A DNA stretch of 15,353 nt from an uncultured Holophagaceae bacterium (GTDB lineage: Bacteria > Acidobacteriota > Holophagae > Holophagales > Holophagaceae), in the NCBI GenBank assembly GCA_903876615.1, contig CAIRAS010000385.1, positions 1 to 15,353 on the forward strand, written 5' to 3'. Below are positions 9,753 through 15,353 of this stretch, in pieces. Position 1 is the stretch's first letter; every line of letters begins with the position of its first letter. Position numbers and translations under genes: made by a program. Below the pieces are notes generated by a model. That model made no database searches and was not told where the DNA came from. It saw nothing but the letters and a program-made list of their open reading frames with translations.

Positions 9753-9864
9753 GAGTCCCAGGACCTTCCATGCGGAGGGGGAACCCCTTGCCCGAAGGGG
9801 GCGTCTCGGGCAGAGTCCGTGGAAAGCCCCTCGGTATTCAACGTCCGCAGAGAAGGTGGGACCC
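9753..9864 (+). other. Short intergenic region with mutually exclusive hairpins
   Basis: This spacer precedes the symporter gene. CCCCTT (9784-9789) pairs perfectly with AAGGGG (9795-9800), and TGCCCGA (9789-9795) pairs perfectly with TCGGGCA (9806-9812). The two stems share bases and cannot coexist. The G run at 9776-9780 can also pair with CCCC at 9784-9787. No T run follows, so it is not a standard terminator. No clear promoter is seen. Confidence 0.5.
9853..9859 (+). promoter_or_regulatory. Ribosome binding site fixing the symporter start
   Basis: AAGGTGG ends 5 bases before the ATG at 9865. It overlaps the in-frame GTG at 9856, so initiation at the ATG is favoured over that GTG. Confidence 0.7.
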
Positions 9865-11142
9865 ATGAAACTGCCCGCGAAGCTCCTGGTCGGCTTCCTC
9901 CTGGGCGTGGCGCTCGGCCTGGCGGGCCATTATGGGTTCCCCCAGCAGGCCCATCCCTCCATGCGCTGGGTCACGGACGCCATGACGCTGGTGGGTTCTG
10001 TCTGGCTGCGGATCATCTTCATGGTGGTGGTGCCCCTCATCGGGGCGGGGCTCATGGTGGGGGTCTTCGAGCTGAGCAAGGGCCGCAACCTGGGCAAGGT
10101 GGCCGTGAGCTCTATCTCCTACACCCTTCTGTTCAGCTTCCTGGCCGTGCTCATCGCCGTGGGCCTCACCGCCCTCATCAAGCCCGGAGCCGGCCTTGCC
10201 TTCGACCGGGCGGCCCTGGCCCAGAACCAGTCTGTCATCACCATCCAGAAATCCGTGGCCGCCGCCCAGGCGAAGCCCTGGTACCAGTTCGTCGTGGACC
10301 TGCTGCCCCAGAACCCGCTGGATGCCGCCGCGCGGGCCTTCCAGGGGGAGATCGTCCCTTTCATGTTCTTCTGCCTCTTCTTCGGCTATGCCCTCAGCCT
10401 CATCGTGGACAGCGAAGACAATGTCCTCATCCGGGGCCTGGAGACCATCTTCGAGGCCTCCCTGCAGGTCATCGACATCGGCATGAAGCTGGCGCCCCTG
10501 GCCATCTTCTGCATCATTTTCAAGACCGTCTACGCCCTGGGGGGCGGGTTCCTGGGCAATGTGGCGCTCTTCGCAGGCACCGTGGTGCTGGGCTTGCTGA
10601 TCCAGCAGTTCGTGGTCTACGGCGCGGCCCTGGCCTTCCTCGGCAGGACCAACCCCTGGACCTTCTTCCGCCAGTGCAAGGAGGTCTACCTTTACGCCTT
10701 CTCCACCGCCTCCTCCAATGCCACCCTGCCCCTGGCCCTGGAGACTGCGGAGCACACCCTCAAGCTACCCCCCCAAATCGCCCGCTTCGTGCTGACCGTG
10801 GGGGCCTCCGCCAACCAGAACGGCACGGCTCTCTTCGAGGGGGTCACGGTGCTCTTCCTGGCCCAGGTCTACGGCATCCACCTGCCCCTGGAGAGCCAGG
10901 TGATGGTGGTGCTCCTGTCCGTGCTGGCGGGCATCGGCACCGCCGGCGTGCCCGGAGGGTCCCTGCCCCTCATCGTGGTGCTCCTGGTGCAGGTGGGCAT
11001 TCCCGCCGAGGGCATCGGGCTCATCCTGGGAGTGGACCGCTTCCTGGACATGTGCCGGACCACCCTCAATGTCTCGGGGGATCTGGTCATTGCCAAGCTG
11101 GTGAGCCTGGGCCATGAGGGGACCCCGGCGCAGAATGCCTGA
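9865..11142 (+). CDS. Dicarboxylate/amino acid:cation symporter (DAACS, GltP/GltPh-like)
   Basis: A 425-aa inner-membrane secondary transporter of the SLC1/DAACS family, expected to import glutamate, aspartate or C4-dicarboxylates with cations. The elevator-type core is clear: HP1 tip AFSTASSNATLP (278-289), TM7 ASANQNGTALFEG (314-326), HP2 GIGTAGVPGGS (357-366) and TM8 DRFLDMCRTTLNVSGD (391-406). Arg398 corresponds to GltPh Arg397, which binds the acidic side chain, and Asp395 and Asp406 correspond to Asp394 and Asp405, so an acidic substrate is likely. The TM7 sodium motif, normally NMDGT, is NQNGT here, with Asn319 in place of the sodium-linked Asp. The gene has its own 112-base leader and is probably transcribed separately from the UDG-like gene. 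Confidence 0.94.
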   Translation: MKLPAKLLVGFLLGVALGLAGHYGFPQQAHPSMRWVTDAMTLVGSVWLRIIFMVVVPLIGAGLMVGVFELSKGRNLGKVAVSSISYTLLFSFLAVLIAVGLTALIKPGAGLAFDRAALAQNQSVITIQKSVAAAQAKPWYQFVVDLLPQNPLDAAARAFQGEIVPFMFFCLFFGYALSLIVDSEDNVLIRGLETIFEASLQVIDIGMKLAPLAIFCIIFKTVYALGGGFLGNVALFAGTVVLGLLIQQFVVYGAALAFLGRTNPWTFFRQCKEVYLYAFSTASSNATLPLALETAEHTLKLPPQIARFVLTVGASANQNGTALFEGVTVLFLAQVYGIHLPLESQVMVVLLSVLAGIGTAGVPGGSLPLIVVLLVQVGIPAEGIGLILGVDRFLDMCRTTLNVSGDLVIAKLVSLGHEGTPAQNA

Positions 11143-11151
11143 GGCCGGTGC

Positions 11152-11191
11152 CCGGGGGTCAAGTCGAGATTTTCCTTTGCCGACCCCCCGG
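11152..11191 (+). terminator. Inverted repeat after the symporter gene, possible terminator
   Basis: CCGGGGGTC (11152-11160) pairs with GACCCCCCGG (11182-11191) with one bulged C, around a 21-base loop that contains TTTT and TTT. It begins 10 bases after the symporter stop. No T run follows the 3' arm, so this is not a standard intrinsic terminator; it may protect the 3' end or aid factor-dependent termination. Confidence 0.35.
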
Positions 11192-11252
11192 TCCCCGGGG
11201 CTATCCTGGGGCCTTGCTCTTCTGAGGGTATCTTTCCCAGCCTGGAGGCTCC

Positions 11253-14090
11253 ATGTCCCCTTTCCGTCATCTGCTGCTGCCCCTGTGCGGAGCCCTGACC
11301 CTGGCCCTGGTGGCCGGGGACACCTCCAAGGCCAGCACCCCACCGGCCAAAACCACCGCCAAGGGCAAGAGCGCCAAGCCCGCCGCGCCGGCGGCCCTGC
11401 CCGCCCCTGTCAAGGTGACAACGGTGGAGGGCATCACCGAATACCGCCTGGGCAACGGCCTCCGGGTGCTGCTCTTCCCCGATCCCAGCAAGGCCACCAT
11501 CACCGTGAACACCACCTTCCTGGTGGGCTCGCGCCACGAGAGCTATGGCGAGACCGGCATGGCGCACCTGCTGGAGCACCTGGTCTTCAAGCCCAGCAAG
11601 AACTACAGCGGGAAGAACGGCCAGCCTAACCCCGTGGACGTCCTGAACAGCGTGGGCGCCCGCTTCAACGGCACCACCTCCTACGACCGCACCAACTACT
11701 TCGTGACCTTCCCAGCCACGGACGAGAACTTCCGCAAGATCCTGGACCTGGAAACGGACCGGATGGTCAACGCCAACATCGACCAGCAGGACCTCTGGGA
11801 CAAGGAGGCCGGCAAGGGTGAGATGACCGTGGTGCGCAACGAGTTCGAGATCGGGGAGAACAGCCCAGTCCGGGTGACCCTGCAGCGCACCCTGGCTGCG
11901 GCCTTCAGCTGGCACAACTACGGGAAGTCCACCATCGGTGCCAAGAGCGATGTTGAGAACGTGAACATCGACCATCTGCGGGCCTTCTATCACACCTACT
12001 ACCAGCCCGACAACGCCGTGCTCCTGGTGGCAGGCAAGGTGGATGAAGCCAAGGCGCTTGGACTGATCAACGAGCGCTTCGGCCGGCTGCCCAGGCCCAC
12101 CCGGGTGATTCAGCCCACCTACACTCTGGACCCCACCCAGGATGGCGAGCGCGAGGTTACGGTCCGCCGGGTGGGCGATTCCCAGGTGGCCATGGCGCTC
12201 TACAAGCTCCCCGCAGGCTCCGACGCGGACTTCCCCGCCCTGGAGGTCCTGGGGCAGGTCATGGCGGACACCCCTGGCGGGCGCCTGCACAAGCAGCTGG
12301 TAGACACCAAGAAGGCAGCTGAGGTCTCGGACTGGGTGATGGGCGGCCGGGAACCCGGATTCGCTCTCTTCTTCACCATGGTGCCCAAGGACGGGAACCT
12401 GGATGAGGTCAAACAGCTCCTGCTGAACACCCTCGAGCAGACCACCACGCCCATCACCCAGGAAGAGGTGGACCGAGCCAAGCAGTCCCTCCTGAAGGAC
12501 ATCGACCTCACCCTGAACCAGAGTGACCGGCTCGGCGTCGGGCTCTCGAATTACATCGCTGTGGGCGACTGGCGACTCTTCTTCCTCCAGCGCGACCGCA
12601 TCAAGAAGGTCACGCCCATCGCCGTGCGGAACGCTGCGGCGAAGTATTTGAAGCGGGAGAACCGCACCCTCGGCACCTTCATCCCCACCAGCAACCCGGA
12701 CCGGGCCGAGATCCCCGCCCTGGTGGACGTGGCGGCCCTGGTGAAGGACTACAAGGGCCAGGCGACCATCGCCCAGGGCGAGGCCTTTGACGCCTCCCCC
12801 GCCAACATCGAGGCCCGCACCCGCAAGGTGGTCCTCGCGCCCGGCTTCAAGGCGGCCTTCCTGCCCAAGAAGACCCGGGGTGAGCAGGTGAGCGCCACCC
12901 TGACCCTCCACCTCGGCACCGAGGCGTCCCTCATGGACAAGGATCTGGCCGGGGAGATTGCCGGGCAGCTGCTCATGCGCGGCACCGCCAAGCACACGCG
13001 CCAGCAGATCTCGGACGAGTTCGACCGCCTGAAGGCCCAGGTGAGCGTCGGTGGCAACGCCGAGAGCCTCAACGCCCGCATCACCACCACCCGGCCCAAC
13101 CTGGCCCCAGCCTTGGCCCTGGTCGCCGAGATCCTCCGGGAGCCCAGCTTCCCCAAGGATGAGTTCGAGCGGCTGGTGAGCGAGACCCTGACCGGCATCG
13201 AGAGCCAGAAGAGCGAGCCCGGCATGGTGGCCCAGATCGCCCTGCGGCAGTACACGGATCCCTATCCCAAGGGCCATGTGCGCCACACCAGCAGCCTGGA
13301 TGAAGCCATCGCGGCCTACAAGACCGCCAAGGTGGATGAGGCCCAGGCCTTCCACAAGGCCTATGTCGGGGCTTCGGCGGCGGAGCTCGCCGTGGTGGGC
13401 GACTTCGACGACAAGGCTGTGGAAGCCCAGGCGAAGGCCCTCTTCGGCGGCTGGAAGGCCGCCCAGCCCTTTGAGCGCATTCCCCGCCGGATCAAGGACG
13501 TCCAGCCCATCAACCGGAAGCTGGAGACCCCCGACAAGGCCAATGCCTTCTTCCTGGCGGCCCTGGTCCTGCCCCTGCGGGACAGCGACCCGGACTACCC
13601 GGCCCTGCTGATGGGCAACTGGATGCTGGGGGGCGGTGCCCTGAAGAGCCGACTCGCCGACCGCATCCGCCAGAAGGAGGGCCTCTCCTACGGTGTGGCC
13701 AGCCAGCTGGCCGTCTATCCCCTGGACCCTGCGGGCAACTGGCTCGCCTACGCCATGTATAACCCGGCCAACCTGGTCAAGCTTGAGCAGGCTTTCCAAG
13801 AAGAGCTGGCCAAGGCCCTAAAGGACGGCTTCACCCTCGATGAGCTGAATGCAGCCCGGACCGCCTGGCTCCAGGGCCAGGAGACCAGCCGCACCCAGGA
13901 TGGGGCTCTGGCCGGTCGGCTCACGGCCAACCTCTTCCTTGACCGCAGCATGACCTGGCAGGCCGAGCTCGAAGCCAAGGTAGGAAGCCTCACCCCGGAA
14001 CAGATCGTCGTGGCCCTGAGGAAGTACCTGGATCCCAGCAAGCTCAGCATCGTCAAGGCCGGCGACTTCGCCAAGGTCGAGAAGAAGTAA
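11253..14090 (+). CDS. Secreted M16 family (pitrilysin-like) zinc metallopeptidase, tandem-repeat form
   Basis: A clamshell peptidase that degrades peptides in a closed chamber; the 945-aa length is that of the fused form with two M16 halves. A signal peptide is present (SPFRHLLLPLCGALTLALVAG), followed by an Ala/Pro/Lys-rich linker to about residue 55, so export to the periplasm is expected. The N-terminal half holds the inverted zinc motif HLLEH (His105, Glu108, His109), with Glu190 and Glu197 spaced 7 apart as in pitrilysin's Glu162/Glu169; Glu197 should be the third ligand. The C-terminal half, from about residue 530, lacks HxxEH at the matching place (AGEIAGQLL) and is the usual inactive half, carrying the RIRQKEGLSYGV substrate-binding signature. 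GGAGG (11244-11248) precedes the ATG by 4 bases. It ends ahead of a strong terminator and looks monocistronic. Confidence 0.95.
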   Translation: MSPFRHLLLPLCGALTLALVAGDTSKASTPPAKTTAKGKSAKPAAPAALPAPVKVTTVEGITEYRLGNGLRVLLFPDPSKATITVNTTFLVGSRHESYGETGMAHLLEHLVFKPSKNYSGKNGQPNPVDVLNSVGARFNGTTSYDRTNYFVTFPATDENFRKILDLETDRMVNANIDQQDLWDKEAGKGEMTVVRNEFEIGENSPVRVTLQRTLAAAFSWHNYGKSTIGAKSDVENVNIDHLRAFYHTYYQPDNAVLLVAGKVDEAKALGLINERFGRLPRPTRVIQPTYTLDPTQDGEREVTVRRVGDSQVAMALYKLPAGSDADFPALEVLGQVMADTPGGRLHKQLVDTKKAAEVSDWVMGGREPGFALFFTMVPKDGNLDEVKQLLLNTLEQTTTPITQEEVDRAKQSLLKDIDLTLNQSDRLGVGLSNYIAVGDWRLFFLQRDRIKKVTPIAVRNAAAKYLKRENRTLGTFIPTSNPDRAEIPALVDVAALVKDYKGQATIAQGEAFDASPANIEARTRKVVLAPGFKAAFLPKKTRGEQVSATLTLHLGTEASLMDKDLAGEIAGQLLMRGTAKHTRQQISDEFDRLKAQVSVGGNAESLNARITTTRPNLAPALALVAEILREPSFPKDEFERLVSETLTGIESQKSEPGMVAQIALRQYTDPYPKGHVRHTSSLDEAIAAYKTAKVDEAQAFHKAYVGASAAELAVVGDFDDKAVEAQAKALFGGWKAAQPFERIPRRIKDVQPINRKLETPDKANAFFLAALVLPLRDSDPDYPALLMGNWMLGGGALKSRLADRIRQKEGLSYGVASQLAVYPLDPAGNWLAYAMYNPANLVKLEQAFQEELAKALKDGFTLDELNAARTAWLQGQETSRTQDGALAGRLTANLFLDRSMTWQAELEAKVGSLTPEQIVVALRKYLDPSKLSIVKAGDFAKVEKK

Positions 14091-14107
14091 GCCGTTTCGA
14101 CCAATTG

Positions 14108-14146
14108 AAAGGAAAAGGGAGCGGTCCTACCGCTCCCTTTTCCTTT
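14108..14146 (+). terminator. Strong intrinsic terminator after the M16 peptidase gene
   Basis: A perfect 17-bp stem (14108-14124 with 14130-14146) encloses a five-base TCCTA loop, 17 bases after the stop codon. Its 5' arm is A-rich and its 3' arm ends CCCTTTTCCTTT, so T-rich sequence lies within the stem on both strands and it could work in either direction. Confidence 0.88.
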
Positions 14147-14213
14147 GGAACAAACCGATCCCCGTGTTCTGCTGGAAGTCCGCTTGGCGTTTGCAAGGAC
14201 GCGGGGCGATGAC

Positions 14214-14218
14214 GGAGG
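14214..14218 (+). promoter_or_regulatory. Ribosome binding site deciding the pseudouridine synthase start
   Basis: GGAGG lies 8 bases before the ATG at 14227. An in-frame ATG at 14209 has only AAGGA 9 bases upstream and would place this GGAGG inside the coding region. I therefore favour 14227; 14209 is a fair second choice. Confidence 0.55.
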
Positions 14219-14226
14219 GCGGCGCC

Positions 14227-15353
14227 ATGGCACGCATCGAACGGGAATGGCAGGCGGAACATGACGGCACCGCGCTGGCCTCGGAGCTGCACCGGATCAT
14301 GGTGATCAGCCACCGGCAGGCCAAAGGCTTTGTCGACGGCAGCTGCGTCACCGTGAACGGCGAGGTGGCCACCAAGCACGGCCAGCGCCTGAAGACCGGC
14401 GATGCCATCAAGGTCGTCTTCGACCCCGAGCGCACCTACGAGGTGATCCCGCCCGCGAGCAAGCTGCAGGCTGGCCCCTTCGAGACCCTGTGGGAAGACA
14501 ACCACCTGCTCTTCGTCTACAAGCCCGCGGGCCTGCTCACGGTGCCCTCCGAGCTGGGGAAGGAACCCAACCTGGCCGAAGCCATCACCGAGTCCTACCG
14601 GCGCCGCGGCTTCAAGCGCTTCAACCTCTACATCGTCCACCGGCTGGACCGCTTCACCAGCGGCGTCCTGGTCTTCGCGAAGACACCCGAGGCCCTGCAT
14701 GGCCTGAAAAAGTACTTTGAGCTGCATCGCCTCCAGCGGGTCTACTTCGCCATCCTGGTGGGTGAGCTGCCGGAGAACAGCGGCACCCTCGCCGGCCACC
14801 TCATCGAGCACGCCAAGTCCCTCAAGATGTCCGTGGCCACGGAGCGCAAGGGCCCCGGCGGCGGCAAGCGCATGCCCCCCGGCGCCAAGGAGGCGGTCAC
14901 CCACTACCGCGTGGTGGAGCGCCTGCCCGGCCACACCATCGTGGAAGTGAAGCTGGAGACGGGTCGCCGCAACCAGATCCGCGTCCAGTTCGCGGACCGG
15001 GGCTTCCCCCTGCTCGGTGACCAGGTCTACGGCACGGAGAGCCCCCTCCTCGACCGGCAGGCCCTCCACGCCGAGCTGCTGGGCTTCAAGCACCCCATCA
15101 CCGAGGAACCCATCACCGTCACCGCGCCCCTGCCGGCGGACATGGAGGCGGCCCTGAAGGTCCTCCGGAACGCGGCCCGGCTCACCCGCGCCAGCACCGG
15201 AGCCACCGGCGAAGAAGGCATCTTCAAGCCCGCCGAGAGCCACGAGCACAAGGTCAAGCGCGTGGCCCGCACCAAGCGCTTCGAAGAGCAGCGCGAGGGA
15301 CCCCCGGCGCGGAACCCCCGCCCCAACCGCATCCCGGTGGCCGGCGACCGCCA
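14227..15353 (+). CDS. RluA-family pseudouridine synthase with S4 domain (3' end outside window)
   Basis: It isomerises specific uridines in rRNA or tRNA to pseudouridine. The frame is open from 14227 to the window end (375 full codons). An S4-like RNA-binding domain covers about residues 13-75 (SHRQAKGFVDGS, VTVNGEVATKHG). The catalytic domain has LWEDNHLLFVYKPAGLLTVP and HRLDRFTSGVLVFAKT, with Asp141 as the catalytic aspartate, then LETGRRNQIRVQFADRGFPL and GDQVYG. After the domain ends near residue 305 there is a basic, low-complexity tail (KVKRVARTKRFEEQ and a Pro/Arg-rich run) that leaves the window; it is longer than in RluD and may add RNA contacts. The target uridine cannot be told from the sequence; RluD and RluA-like members look alike here. 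Confidence 0.92.
   Translation, partial: MARIEREWQAEHDGTALASELHRIMVISHRQAKGFVDGSCVTVNGEVATKHGQRLKTGDAIKVVFDPERTYEVIPPASKLQAGPFETLWEDNHLLFVYKPAGLLTVPSELGKEPNLAEAITESYRRRGFKRFNLYIVHRLDRFTSGVLVFAKTPEALHGLKKYFELHRLQRVYFAILVGELPENSGTLAGHLIEHAKSLKMSVATERKGPGGGKRMPPGAKEAVTHYRVVERLPGHTIVEVKLETGRRNQIRVQFADRGFPLLGDQVYGTESPLLDRQALHAELLGFKHPITEEPITVTAPLPADMEAALKVLRNAARLTRASTGATGEEGIFKPAESHEHKVKRVARTKRFEEQREGPPARNPRPNRIPVAGDR

Noticed and set aside
11177..11207. TTGCCG ... TATCCT as a promoter for the M16 peptidase
   Set aside because: The spacer is 19 bases and the -35 match is weak; not enough for a call.
10869..13799. A 976-codon open frame on the minus strand
   Set aside because: It lies opposite the symporter and M16 peptidase, both with clear family motifs. 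Long antisense frames of Gly/Val/Leu/Gln-rich composition are expected in high-GC DNA.
14053..15249. A 398-codon open frame on the minus strand
   Set aside because: It lies opposite the RluA-family gene and crosses the strong 17-bp terminator hairpin.

Overview
This 15.35-kb window is chromosomal DNA from a high-GC bacterium. All but one of the genes I support lie on the + strand. GC content, gene content and codon use would fit the Acidobacteriota (Holophaga/Geothrix-like), but that is an inference; no rRNA or other phylogenetic marker is present. I see no tRNA, rRNA, insertion sequence, CRISPR array or phage gene.

Positions 1-6081 form a methionine/aspartate-family block. It opens with the C-terminal ~728 residues of cobalamin-dependent methionine synthase (metH; the start is outside the window). 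A well-formed SAM-I (S-box) riboswitch follows (about 2298-2407), then a perfect 11-bp intrinsic terminator with a T6 run (2428-2462). These form a SAM-responsive attenuator ahead of three tightly packed genes: metY (O-acetylhomoserine sulfhydrylase), a MetA-family homoserine O-acyltransferase and an aspartokinase. The acyltransferase carries Glu111, the residue associated with acetyl-CoA use, which agrees with MetY needing O-acetylhomoserine. The block therefore reads as aspartate -> (aspartokinase) -> homoserine -> O-acetylhomoserine -> homocysteine -> methionine, with SAM feedback on the leader.

Positions 6082-6489 hold a small convergent minus-strand gene of 76 codons with a perfect Shine-Dalgarno, and the most AT-rich, repeat-containing intergenic stretch of the window. 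Positions 6490-9752 are a coupled run: an M13 (neprilysin-like) zinc peptidase, an isochorismatase-like cysteine hydrolase and a uracil-DNA-glycosylase-superfamily protein without iron-sulphur cysteines. A 112-base gap with mutually exclusive hairpins precedes a DAACS-family (GltP/GltPh-like) symporter whose NMDGT motif reads NQNGT. A 945-aa secreted M16 peptidase follows and ends in a perfect 17-bp terminator hairpin. The window closes inside an RluA-family pseudouridine synthase gene.

I found no clear new multi-gene system. The points most worth a second look are the SAM riboswitch leader (a tandem 10-base duplication in its P1 strand and competing helices), the aspartokinase placed under SAM control, the small 76-aa gene, the cluster-less UDG-like protein, and the altered sodium-site motif of the symporter.
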